DNA of 8,019 nt from Clostridium sp. CAG:1024. Lineage in GTDB: Bacteria; Bacillota; Clostridia; Christensenellales; CAG-138. Below the pieces are notes generated by a model that was given only the letters and a program-made list of their open reading frames with translations, did no database searches and had not been told where the DNA came from. Shown piece after piece: positions 1 through 6,672 of this stretch. The stretch lies in the NCBI GenBank assembly GCA_000432015.1, contig HF985492.1, positions 1-8,019 of the forward strand, given 5' to 3'. Every line of letters begins with the position of its first letter. Positions within the stretch are counted from its first letter, which is position 1. The translations under genes were made by a program, and so were the position numbers.

Positions 1-3000
1 TCCGGCGACGTGCGCTGGAAGCTGCAATTATTGAGAGAGATAGACGATCCTCAGTATGCGGCGAACATGGCGGCGCTTGAAAAGGTACAGCCCAAAGACC
101 TCTCCGCTTCGGAAATCGACGTGCGCCTCGGCGCAACGTGGCTTCCGCCCGAGGACATTGAACAGTTCGTACATGAGCTTTTAAGCACCGCCTACTATAT
201 CCGTAACCGCATCAAGGTACATTATTCGCCCATCACGGCGGCGTGGAACATCGAGAACAAGAACGCCGACTATAACAACGTGGCGGCGGGCGTCACTTAC
301 GGCACAAACCGTATCAACGCCTACAAGATCATCGAGGAAACCTTAAACCTCAAGGATGTGCGTATCTTTGATACCGTCACCGACGAGAACGGAAACGAAG
401 TGCGGGTGCTGAACAAGAAGGACACCATACTCGCGCAGCAGAAGCAGCAGGCGATCAAGGACGCTTTCCGCGACTGGATATGGAAAGATCCTGACCGCCG
501 CGACAGGCTGACTACTCTTTACAACACCAAATTCAACAGCATACGCCCCCGCGAGTACGATGGAAGCCATATCCGCTTTACGGGGATGAATCCCGAGATA
601 ACGCTTCGCCCTCACCAGGTGAACGCCATCGCCCGCATCCTGTACGGCGGCAACACCCTGTTGGCGCACGTCGTCGGAGCGGGCAAGACCTTTGAAATGG
701 TCGCCTCCGCTATGGAAAGCAAACGGTTGGGGCTGTGTCAAAAGAGCCTGTTCGTTGTGCCAAACCATCTCACGGAGCAATGGGCGGCAGAGTTCTTGCA
801 GCTTTACCCTTCCGCGAACATCCTTGTGGCAACGAAAAAGGACTTTGAAACCCGAAACCGCAAGAAGTTTTGCTCCCGTATCGCCACGGGAGATTACGAT
901 GCCGTCATTATCGGGCATTCACAGTTCGAGAAGATACCCATGAGCATCGAGCGACAGCGGGCGGTCTTGCAGGAGCAGCTTGACGAGATCGTGGACGGCA
1001 TAGCCGAGGCAAAGAGCGCCCGGGCGGAGCGTTTCACGGTCAAGCAGCTTGAAAAGACAAAGAAGCAGATCAAGCTGAAGCTCGAAAAGCTGAACGACCA
1101 GAGCCGCAAGGACGATGTTGTGACATTCGAGGAATTGGGCGCTGACCGCCTGTTCGTGGACGAGGCGCATTTCTACAAAAACCTGTTCCTGTTCACCAAG
1201 ATGCGGAACGTAGCGGGCCTGGCGCAGACCGAGGCACAGAAATCAGCCGACCTCTTTATGAAGTGCCGCTATCTCGATGAACTTACGGGCGGGCGCGGCA
1301 TAGTATTTGCCACGGGAACGCCTATCTCCAACAGCATGACCGAGATGTATACCATGCAGCGGTATCTGCAATATGAAACGCTGCGAAGGCAAGGTCTGAC
1401 GCACTTCGACGCATGGGCTTCCACCTTTGGCGAAACCATTACCTCTATCGAATTAGCTCCGGAAGGCACGGGCTATCGCGCCAAAACAAGATTTGCCCGC
1501 TTTTACAACCTCCCCGAGCTTATCGCCATGTTCAAACAGGTGGCTGACATTCAGACCGCCGATATGCTCAACCTTCCCGTGCCAACGGTCAACTACCATA
1601 ACGTAGCCATGAAGCCATCCGAGCATCAGAGGGATATGGTCGCCTCCCTTGCGGAGCGCGCCGAGCGGGTGCGAAACGGCATGGTCGAACCAACCGTCGA
1701 TAATATGCTGAAAATCACAAACGACGGCAGAAAACTCGCGCTCGACCAGCGGCTTGTGAACGGTATGCTGCCAGATAACGAGGAAAGCAAGGTCAACGCC
1801 TGCATGGATAATATCTATCGCGTATGGGAGGCGGGCGAAGAAAAGAAGCTGACGCAGCTTGTGTTCTGCGACCTCTCTACGCCGCACAATGACGGCACAT
1901 TCAACGTGTACGACGACCTCAAGGCAAAGCTCATGGAGCGCGGCATTCCCGCAGAGGAAATCGCCTTTATCCATGACGCAAAGACCGAGGTGCAGAAGGC
2001 GGCACTGTTTACGAGCGTCCGGCGCGGGCTTGTGCGGGTGCTGATCGGCTCTACCGCAAAAATGGGCGCGGGTACAAATGTGCAAAGAAAGCTCGCCGCG
2101 GAGCATCACCTCGATATACCGTGGCGACCCAGCGACATCGAACAGCGCGAGGGCAGGATGATACGGCAAGGAAACACCAACGAAAGCGTGGAGGTGTTCC
2201 GCTATGTGACGGAAAACACCTTCGACGCCTATATGTGGCAGACGATTGAGAGCAAGCAGAAGTTCATATCACAGATCATGACTTCAAAATCGCCCGTCCG
2301 CTCCTGCGAGGACATTGACGAAACCGCACTTTCGTATGCGGAGGTCAAAGCCCTTGCCACGGGCAACCCGTACATCAAGGAAAAGATGGACTTGGAGATC
2401 GACGTGTCAAGGCTGAAGCTCGTAAAGGCAAATTATCAAAGCCAAAAGTACGCGATGGAGGACAGGCTTCTCAAATACTTCCCCCGCGAGGTCAAGCTCA
2501 CGGAGGAACGCATCGCGGGCTTCAAAGCGGATATGTCGCTCTACGAGCAGCACAAGACCGAGGACTTCCCGGGCATGGTGCTTAATGGCGTGAACTACGC
2601 CGAGAAAAAGGACGCGGGCGCGGCGCTCATTGAAACGTGCAAAGCGCAGACCTCGCCCGAGTTAAAGGAGGTCGGCAGCTTCCGAGGCTTTACGCTCATG
2701 CTGTCCTACGACACCTTTGGCAAGACCTTTAAGCTGACGCTTAAAGGCGCGCTATCCCACACGATAGACCTCGGCAGCGACATTCACGGCAACATTCAGC
2801 GTATGGAAAACGCCTTTGATATGTTCCCGACGCGGCTCAACGCCTGCGAACAGGCGCTTGCCAACCTTCAAACACAAATCGAGAACGCTAAAGCGGAGGT
2901 GGAAAAGCCCTTTGCACAGGAGGATGAGCTACGGACAAAAATGGCGCGGCTTGCTGAGCTTGACGCGATGCTCAACATGGACAAACGCGAGAACGACACG

Positions 3001-3069
3001 CTGGATGCAGCGCCGGAGCAGGAGGAAGAAAGAACGAAACGGCGTTCAGAGCCGGAGTATGAGAGGTAA
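1..3069 (+). CDS. SNF2-like DEAH helicase, C-terminal part of a giant N12-class methylase/helicase (5' partial)
   Basis: The reading frame is open from the first base, so this is the C-terminal 1,022 residues of a larger protein; a GTG at position 10 is not a credible start. Counting from the first codon: the entry segment up to about residue 190 matches the linker between methylase and helicase in N12-class adenine methylase (COG4646-like) proteins. Walker A is GAGKT at about 226-230, DEAH at 387-390, motif III ATGTP at 437-441, motif V (GSTAKMGAGTN) near 683-693, and motif VI QREGRMIRQG at 715-724. A charged, helical, coiled-coil-like insertion lies between motifs I and II (about 314-375), and two more helical stretches follow motif VI, with a highly charged tail. 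All helicase motifs look intact. The family is common on Firmicutes conjugative elements and resembles phage P1 DarB in architecture. A methylase half should lie upstream but is not visible. DNA translocation or anti-restriction is inference. Confidence 0.9.
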   Translation, partial: SGDVRWKLQLLREIDDPQYAANMAALEKVQPKDLSASEIDVRLGATWLPPEDIEQFVHELLSTAYYIRNRIKVHYSPITAAWNIENKNADYNNVAAGVTYGTNRINAYKIIEETLNLKDVRIFDTVTDENGNEVRVLNKKDTILAQQKQQAIKDAFRDWIWKDPDRRDRLTTLYNTKFNSIRPREYDGSHIRFTGMNPEITLRPHQVNAIARILYGGNTLLAHVVGAGKTFEMVASAMESKRLGLCQKSLFVVPNHLTEQWAAEFLQLYPSANILVATKKDFETRNRKKFCSRIATGDYDAVIIGHSQFEKIPMSIERQRAVLQEQLDEIVDGIAEAKSARAERFTVKQLEKTKKQIKLKLEKLNDQSRKDDVVTFEELGADRLFVDEAHFYKNLFLFTKMRNVAGLAQTEAQKSADLFMKCRYLDELTGGRGIVFATGTPISNSMTEMYTMQRYLQYETLRRQGLTHFDAWASTFGETITSIELAPEGTGYRAKTRFARFYNLPELIAMFKQVADIQTADMLNLPVPTVNYHNVAMKPSEHQRDMVASLAERAERVRNGMVEPTVDNMLKITNDGRKLALDQRLVNGMLPDNEESKVNACMDNIYRVWEAGEEKKLTQLVFCDLSTPHNDGTFNVYDDLKAKLMERGIPAEEIAFIHDAKTEVQKAALFTSVRRGLVRVLIGSTAKMGAGTNVQRKLAAEHHLDIPWRPSDIEQREGRMIRQGNTNESVEVFRYVTENTFDAYMWQTIESKQKFISQIMTSKSPVRSCEDIDETALSYAEVKALATGNPYIKEKMDLEIDVSRLKLVKANYQSQKYAMEDRLLKYFPREVKLTEERIAGFKADMSLYEQHKTEDFPGMVLNGVNYAEKKDAGAALIETCKAQTSPELKEVGSFRGFTLMLSYDTFGKTFKLTLKGALSHTIDLGSDIHGNIQRMENAFDMFPTRLNACEQALANLQTQIENAKAEVEKPFAQEDELRTKMARLAELDAMLNMDKRENDTLDAAPEQEEERTKRRSEPEYER

Positions 3070-3071
3070 CT

Positions 3072-4070
3072 ATGGAACATAGACGACAGGTATCAAAAGC
3101 AGAAATAGAGCGGGCGCGGGAGCTTGACTTACTCACATATTTGCAGACCTATGAGCCGCACGAACTGGTGCGTATTTCATCCGCTGTGTATTCTACCCGT
3201 AGCCACGACAGCTTGAAAATCAGTAACGGCAAATGGTTTCAATGGTCAACGGGCGTCGGCGGTGTCTCCGCATTGGACTATCTTGTAAAGGTGCAGGGCA
3301 TGGACTTCGTCAGCGCCGTCTTGCGGATATTGGAGTGTACGCGATATGCCACGCCGACAAAGACCTATACTCCAAAGCGGGCAAAGCCAATGGATTTTGT
3401 ATTGCCCGCGCCGCATGAGAACAATGACCGCGTTGCCGCTTATCTTACGGGGCGGGGGTTATCGGAAGACTTGCTCAACATGTATTTCAACATGGGCTTG
3501 GTATATGAGGACAGACGGCATAACTGCGTATTCGTTGGCTTTGATAAGGACACCGTTCCCCGCTACGCAATGCTCCGAAGCAGCGACCCTTCCTCCACGT
3601 TTTTGCGGGAGGTTGAGGGCAGCGATAAGCGGTATTCCTTTTCCGCGCCGCATAGCGGCAGCGAAACGCTGTTTGTGTTTGAAAGCGCCATTGACTGCCT
3701 TTCCTTTATCGAATTGCAGCGCATGGAAAATCCGCTACGTAGGCCGGATAATTACCTGTCCCTATCGGGCGTATACCGGCCCGGCGAAGGCAGGCGGACC
3801 GAATTGCCGGCGGCTTTGCAGGAATTTCTTTCTGCCAACGACGGCATCCGCCACATAGCTTTGTGCCTGGACAACGACGATGCAGGCGTAAAGGCGGCAA
3901 TGGCGATATGCGCCGCTATGCCGGAAGGATATACAACGGAGCTGCTGCCGCCGGAGGTCGGCAAGGACTATAATGAGCAGCTCATCTTGCGTAAGCATAT
4001 CAAAACGCCAGTCAAAACGAGGGGCGCGCAGAGCGCCCGCCATCACACTATGGAGGAAAAAGCAAGATGA
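3072..4070 (+). CDS. DUF3991 and Toprim domain protein, primase-like
   Basis: The 332-residue protein has an N-terminal segment (about 12-90) shaped like a degenerate CHC2 primase zinc finger: strands around KWFQWSTGVGG then a helix SALDYLV. The zinc-binding cysteines are absent; the first Cys is at 89. A DUF3991-type region follows (about 118-185, with VAAYLTGRGL and YAMLRS), then a Toprim fold: FVFESAIDCLS supplies the catalytic-type Glu204, LCLDNDDAG supplies Asp267/Asp269, and GKDYNE (297-302) is the usual C-terminal signature. Toprim folds use these acids to bind Mg2+ in primases, topoisomerases and related enzymes; here a primase or replication-accessory role for the transferred strand is inferred. 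The start is chosen because GAGAGG (3061-3066) lies 5 nt before this ATG; the preceding helicase stop is 2 nt away, so translation is probably coupled. Confidence 0.88.
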   Translation: MEHRRQVSKAEIERARELDLLTYLQTYEPHELVRISSAVYSTRSHDSLKISNGKWFQWSTGVGGVSALDYLVKVQGMDFVSAVLRILECTRYATPTKTYTPKRAKPMDFVLPAPHENNDRVAAYLTGRGLSEDLLNMYFNMGLVYEDRRHNCVFVGFDKDTVPRYAMLRSSDPSSTFLREVEGSDKRYSFSAPHSGSETLFVFESAIDCLSFIELQRMENPLRRPDNYLSLSGVYRPGEGRRTELPAALQEFLSANDGIRHIALCLDNDDAGVKAAMAICAAMPEGYTTELLPPEVGKDYNEQLILRKHIKTPVKTRGAQSARHHTMEEKAR

Positions 4071-4426
4071 TGAACAAGACTTTTGCGTATGTTTGCGCGC
4101 CCACCAATCATGCCACAGGCTTTGCCTCGGGCAAGCTAAAGGAATACAGCAAGACCCTCTTTGAACTCGGGTATGTGCCTATCTGCCCCTGCATGATGTT
4201 CTCCCGTTTCCTTTCGGAATCCGTGCCGGAGCAGCGCGAAGCAAGGCGTTCAATGTCGCTGGAGCTTTTGCGCCGCTGCCGTGTCCTCGTCGTTTGTTCC
4301 GACGAACTGACAGAGGAAATGGAAGCGGAAATCCTGCTTGCCAAGCGCCTCGGTATGGTCACTACTACGCTTACGGGCATCAAGAAGATCTCGCTGCATA
4401 CGGCAAGCGGAGGTGACGAAGCATGA
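4067..4426 (+). CDS. DUF7768/DUF4406-like protein (nucleoside 2-deoxyribosyltransferase-like fold)
   Basis: This 119-residue protein has the layout of the small deoxyribosyltransferase-like proteins common on these elements: an N-terminal strand AYVCAP (7-12), a helix ending in GYVPICP (35-41), the FSRFL...PEQREA stretch (45-59), a hydrophobic strand RVLVVCSDEL (72-81) and a helix with EMEAEILLAKRLG (84-96), where Glu88 sits at the expected catalytic-type position. In family members I know, the motif after the second strand reads P-H; here it is Pro41-Cys42. The substrate is unknown, and nucleotide or NAD-derivative chemistry is only a fold-based guess. Its ATG overlaps the upstream stop (ATGA), with GGAGG at 4052-4056 ten nt upstream. 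A second ATG follows directly at 4070 but is farther from the ribosome site, so the first is preferred. Confidence 0.8.
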   Translation: MMNKTFAYVCAPTNHATGFASGKLKEYSKTLFELGYVPICPCMMFSRFLSESVPEQREARRSMSLELLRRCRVLVVCSDELTEEMEAEILLAKRLGMVTTTLTGIKKISLHTASGGDEA

Positions 4427-4614
4427 AACCCTACAAGGTGACGATTACCAAAAAGCTGCAAATGACCGTCGAGGTCGAAGCAGAAAACCGCATGGAAGCG
4501 GAGCGGCTTGTGCATGACAAATGGAACAAGGGCGACTTTATTCTCGATGCCGAGTGCTTCAAGGGCGTCGATTTCAAGGCTGTTATGCCCGAGAGGGAAC
4601 GCGGTGCGCGGTGA
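4423..4614 (+). CDS. DpnD/PcfM-like small protein
   Basis: The 63-residue protein begins with a beta-rich stretch (KVTITKKLQMTVEVEAEN, about residues 5-22), then a helix (MEAERLVHDKWNKG) and a short FILDAECFKGVDF segment. This order, especially the VEVEAEN...EA pattern followed by a D-rich strand, is typical of the DpnD/PcfM C-terminal-like family found on Gram-positive conjugative plasmids and transposons. Function is not established. The ATG overlaps the stop of the preceding gene (ATGA at 4423-4426) and has a near-perfect ribosome site, GGAGGTGA at 4409-4416, six nt upstream, so it is very likely translated. It closes the first operon segment; the next 168 bases are non-coding. Confidence 0.8.
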   Translation: MKPYKVTITKKLQMTVEVEAENRMEAERLVHDKWNKGDFILDAECFKGVDFKAVMPERERGAR

Positions 4615-4640
4615 TTCATTTCTCGGATGGTGGAATAGGA

Positions 4641-4656
4641 CAATGCTTCTGCATTG
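4641..4656 (+). repeat. Inverted repeat, 6-bp stem, in candidate oriT
   Basis: CAATGC (4641-4646) and GCATTG (4651-4656) are perfect reverse complements around a 4-nt loop TTCT. The left arm belongs to the 9-mer GACAATGCT that recurs at 4732-4740. It could be a protein-binding site of the relaxosome; this is inference. Confidence 0.65.
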
Positions 4657-4659
4657 GAT

Positions 4660-4700
4660 TAGCCAGCACTGAATTTGTGTGACCACAAATTCTCTGGTTA
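4660..4700 (+). repeat. Large two-part inverted repeat (cruciform) in candidate oriT
   Basis: The inner stem is perfect: GAATTTGTG (4671-4679) with CACAAATTC (4684-4692), loop TGAC. An outer stem TAGCCAG (4660-4666) pairs with CTGGTTA (4694-4700), with one G-T wobble, separated from the inner stem by a 4-nt/1-nt internal loop. In total this is 16 pairs over 41 bases. It is not followed by a T-run, so it does not look like an intrinsic terminator; a relaxosome recognition structure fits better. Confidence 0.75.
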
Positions 4701-4718
4701 GGGGATTTGCACCCCTAA
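4698..4718 (+). repeat. Inverted repeat TTAGGGG/CCCCTAA next to putative nick region
   Basis: Arms at 4698-4704 and 4712-4718 are perfect 7-bp complements around a 7-nt loop ATTTGCA. Bases 4698-4700 are shared with the outer stem of the preceding cruciform, so the two folds compete. The repeat is followed by TACCCC (4719-4724), then CAGCA...TGCTG (4724-4728 with 4737-4741), another small inverted repeat. A hairpin directly 5' of a nick site is the usual arrangement in many relaxase substrates; the assignment here is inferred. Confidence 0.65.
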
Positions 4719-4771
4719 TACCCCAGCAAACGACAATGCTGTTTGTCAACTTCCATGTTCTTATGAAAAGT

Positions 4772-4779
4772 GAGGTGAG
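4772..4779 (+). promoter_or_regulatory. Ribosome binding site of mobC
   Basis: GAGGTGAG lies 3 nt upstream of the ATG at 4783 (core GAGG 7 nt upstream), closely matching the 16S 3' end complement. It fixes the mobC start and marks the end of the non-coding repeat region. Confidence 0.8.
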
Positions 4780-4782
4780 AAA

Positions 4783-5112
4783 ATGCGAACAAGACCTAAC
4801 AGAGTATGGGCGCATCTGACGAACGATGAATACGCTCATTTCAAGAAATGCGTTACGAGAAGCGGATACTCGGCAGATGGGTATATTCGTTCTCTCATCA
4901 TGGGAAGTATACCGAGAGAACCTCCCCCGATTGAATACCGCCAAATGATAAATGAGCTTCGCGCCATTGGAAACGCGATGAATCAGATAGCCGCCCGAGC
5001 AAACGCCACGGGCTTTTTTCTTGTCGAGGAATATGCGGCAAACGCTATACGGTTGGCAAACACAGTCACATCCATTCGAGAAGCCGTATGTATGCCCGAT
5101 AGGATAACCTAA
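4783..5112 (+). CDS. mobC: MobC-like relaxosome accessory protein
   Basis: The 109-residue protein has an N-terminal ribbon-helix-helix-like section (NRVWAHLTNDEYAHFKKC, then SADGYIRSLIMG, residues about 6-41) and the hallmark MobC helix around 59-74 (LRAIGNAMNQIAARAN). Proteins of this family bind oriT DNA and help the relaxase open and nick it. The location immediately after the repeat-rich region and directly before the relaxase is the standard arrangement. Its stop and the relaxase start share one base (TAATG at 5110-5114), so the two are probably translationally coupled and made in a fixed ratio. The strong GAGGTGAG ribosome site supports this start. RHH proteins at such positions often repress their own operon, which is possible here but not shown. 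Confidence 0.88.
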   Translation: MRTRPNRVWAHLTNDEYAHFKKCVTRSGYSADGYIRSLIMGSIPREPPPIEYRQMINELRAIGNAMNQIAARANATGFFLVEEYAANAIRLANTVTSIREAVCMPDRIT

Positions 5113-6536
5113 TGGCAGTCACGGCGATATGGAACGTAAAAGGCTGGATAGGAAGTGTATTGAACTACACGGTCAACCCCGAAAAAACCGAAAACCCCGA
5201 ATGGAGCGAGAAGCAACAGCAGAGTATGCTTGATGTAATGGAATACGCCATGCAATCAGCGCCAAAGAAAGTGCTGGATAAGATCATTGACTACGCAATC
5301 GACGATTTCAAAACAGAGAAGCAATACTACGTCACGGGAATCAACTGCGATCCTGCCACCGCGAGAAACGACATGATACTGACTAAACGCATTTGGGGCA
5401 AGGAAGGCGGCAATATCGCCTATCACGGTTATCAGAGCTTCAAGACTGGCGAAGTGTCGGCAGACAAAGCACACCAAATTGGGGTTGAACTTGCACAGGC
5501 GTTATGGGGTGATAGATTTGAGGTTATCGTATCAACGCATTTGAATACCAAGACCGTTCACAACCACTTTGTGCTGAACTCGGTTTCCTTTGTCGATGGT
5601 CTAAAGTATTACGACCAAAAAAAGACATACCAACGTATGCGTGATATGTCAGACGCGCTTTGTGAGAAGTACCATTTATCAGTAATCGAGAATCCTGCGC
5701 GACATGGCAGGTCACGCGCCGAGTGGGAAGCTGAAAAGAACGGCAGGCCGACATGGATGACGGCTATCCGTTTGGACTTGGACGCAGCTATCATGGGCGC
5801 GGTGAATTTTCAAGGCTTTGTCAAAAACATGAGAGAACGTGGATACGAGGTCGAAAAGCGCGGACGCGATTGGCGCATAAAGCCGCAAAACCATAGGAAC
5901 TTCAGCCGTTTGCGACGCTTTGGTGAGAAATACACTGAGGACGCCATCATCGAGCGCATCATCCGTCAACGGTGGCCGTCGCGTCCGCCCAAGCCGGAGG
6001 AAAAGAAAACTGTTCGTCGTGGGCGCACACATGGAGACTTTCGCCTGTCAAAGGTCACATGGAATGGCTTGCGGGCGCTCTACTATTTCTATCGTCGAAA
6101 ATTACAGGAGGCGTGTCGGCAACAGTCAAGCTATACTCCGTATGTGTTGCGAGAGGATATTCGCCATCTTGAAGCGGTGGATAAGCAGTTCCACTTTTTA
6201 TTCAGACACAAGATAGATACCGCGGAAGAACTCACTTCCTATCGTGACGATGCCAGTCAGAGAATTACCATCATATCCGAGGAACGAAAAGAACTCAAAA
6301 ATGAGCTGCGGCGCATAGGCATACCCGAACAGCGTCTTGAAGAAATCAAGACCCGTATCGGGCAAATATCCGCGGAGCTTAGAACGCTCCGACAGGACGT
6401 AAAGCTATGCGACGCTATTGCTGTGCGCTCTTTGGAGATTGCCGAGAAGAACGCGCAGCTTAAACAAATTGAAGAAAAGGAGGTAGAGAGGAAACGGGAA
6501 CAAGAGCGTAAACACGGCAAGACGCATATCAGGTAA
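5112..6536 (+). CDS. MobA/VirD2-type relaxase (MOBP-like)
   Basis: The 474-residue protein would nick oriT and stay covalently attached to the 5' end of the transferred strand. Motif I carries the candidate catalytic Tyr19 (GSVLNYTVNPEKT). AYHGYQSFKTGEVS (103-116) is the conserved H..QSF segment. Motif III is H143-LNTKTV-H150-N-H152, the three-histidine metal site. The nuclease domain ends near residue 200. A mid-region (about 225-310) is basic with many Trp/Arg, and the C-terminal ~110 residues (365-474) are heptad-like and charged, probably a coiled coil that contacts partners. All key residues are present, so it should be active. The start is fixed by Tyr19 needing the preceding segment and by the TAATG overlap with mobC; the ribosome site is a modest AGGA (5101-5104), consistent with coupling. 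Classification as MOBP is by motif spacing only. Confidence 0.92.
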   Translation: MAVTAIWNVKGWIGSVLNYTVNPEKTENPEWSEKQQQSMLDVMEYAMQSAPKKVLDKIIDYAIDDFKTEKQYYVTGINCDPATARNDMILTKRIWGKEGGNIAYHGYQSFKTGEVSADKAHQIGVELAQALWGDRFEVIVSTHLNTKTVHNHFVLNSVSFVDGLKYYDQKKTYQRMRDMSDALCEKYHLSVIENPARHGRSRAEWEAEKNGRPTWMTAIRLDLDAAIMGAVNFQGFVKNMRERGYEVEKRGRDWRIKPQNHRNFSRLRRFGEKYTEDAIIERIIRQRWPSRPPKPEEKKTVRRGRTHGDFRLSKVTWNGLRALYYFYRRKLQEACRQQSSYTPYVLREDIRHLEAVDKQFHFLFRHKIDTAEELTSYRDDASQRITIISEERKELKNELRRIGIPEQRLEEIKTRIGQISAELRTLRQDVKLCDAIAVRSLEIAEKNAQLKQIEEKEVERKREQERKHGKTHIR

Positions 6537-6562
6537 TGCAGATAATATCCGCGATACAGGTA

Positions 6563-6605
6563 AGACTTATATGGTGGAAAACACACAAGTTCACCATACA
6601 AGTCT
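6563..6605 (+). repeat. Imperfect inverted repeat downstream of the relaxase
   Basis: AGACTTATATGGTG (6563-6576) is complementary to CACCATACAAGTCT (6592-6605) at 13 of 14 positions, loop 15 nt. No T-run follows directly, so it is a weak terminator candidate. Its right arm is shared with a second inverted repeat that reaches into the fic promoter, making two mutually exclusive folds. It may act as an operator or an RNA switch. Confidence 0.65.
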
Positions 6606-6642
6606 ACTAAGTGAAACTGTTGTTTTTTAATGGACTTGTATG
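6595..6642 (+). promoter_or_regulatory. Inverted repeat overlapping the fic promoter, putative operator
   Basis: CATACAAGTC (6595-6604) and GACTTGTATG (6633-6642) are perfect 10-bp reverse complements 28 bp apart. The right copy lies inside the -35/-10 spacer and contains the TG of the extended -10. With the variant GACTTATATG at 6564-6573 there are three copies in alternating orientation, with centres about 31 and 38 bp apart (roughly three and three and a half helical turns). This is what a repressor with cooperative sites would use; the repressor is not identified in the window. Confidence 0.6.
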
Positions 6643-6649
6643 CTATAAT
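6620..6649 (+). promoter_or_regulatory. Sigma-A-type promoter of fic
   Basis: TATAAT at 6644-6649 is a perfect -10, preceded by TG at 6641-6642 (extended -10). TTGTTT at 6620-6625 is a plausible -35 with an 18-bp spacer. Transcription would begin near 6656, leaving a leader of under 20 nt before the fic ATG, enough for its GGAGG ribosome site. Three further T residues and an AT-rich stretch around the elements support promoter activity. Confidence 0.8.
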
Positions 6650-6672
6650 AAGATATAAGTTGGAGGCGCAGC

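Larger units (their letters stand above)
4639..4740 (+). repeat. Direct repeat pair GACAATGCT (4639-4647 and 4732-4740)
   Basis: The same 9-mer occurs at both edges of the hairpin block. Two spaced identical sites flanking the putative nick region would suit binding of a ribbon-helix-helix accessory protein such as the MobC-like product encoded next. A chance match of 9 bases in a 168-base region is unlikely but not excluded. Confidence 0.5.
4615..4782 (+). other. oriT: Candidate origin of transfer (oriT), hairpin-rich non-coding region
   Basis: The 168 bases between the DpnD-like gene and mobC carry no credible coding frame but at least four inverted repeats and one 9-bp direct repeat (listed separately). 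Placement directly upstream of a mobC-relaxase pair is the classical position of oriT for mobilisation modules of this type. The hairpin at 4698-4718 is followed by a pyrimidine-rich stretch ending in ACCCC (4720-4724), the sort of sequence in which MOBP-type nick sites often fall. The nick position is not determined. I saw no convincing -35/-10 pair here, so mobC may be read from upstream or from a promoter I cannot recognise. Confidence 0.65.

Noticed and set aside
1453..2169. 238-codon open frame on the - strand inside the helicase gene
   Set aside because: It covers the conserved helicase motifs in antisense; GC-biased third positions explain the length. No family pattern is seen in its translation.
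4707..4772. Promoter for mobC (TTGCAC at 4707-4712 or TTGTCA at 4743-4748 as -35)
   Set aside because: No acceptable -10 lies 16-19 bp downstream of either; the matches are partial, so no promoter is claimed.
4108..4944. 278-codon open frame on the - strand spanning three + strand genes and the repeat region
   Set aside because: It lies antisense to well-recognised genes and the hairpin region, has no recognisable domain or ribosome site, and its composition is that of a shadow frame.
5712..6216. Overlapping frames on both strands inside the relaxase gene
   Set aside because: The relaxase frame has continuous family features across this stretch; the others have none and lack ribosome sites.
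6563..6628. Relaxase terminator made of the 6563-6605 hairpin plus the T-run at 6623-6628
   Set aside because: The T-run is about 17 nt beyond the stem, too far for an intrinsic terminator, and the stem is AT-rich.
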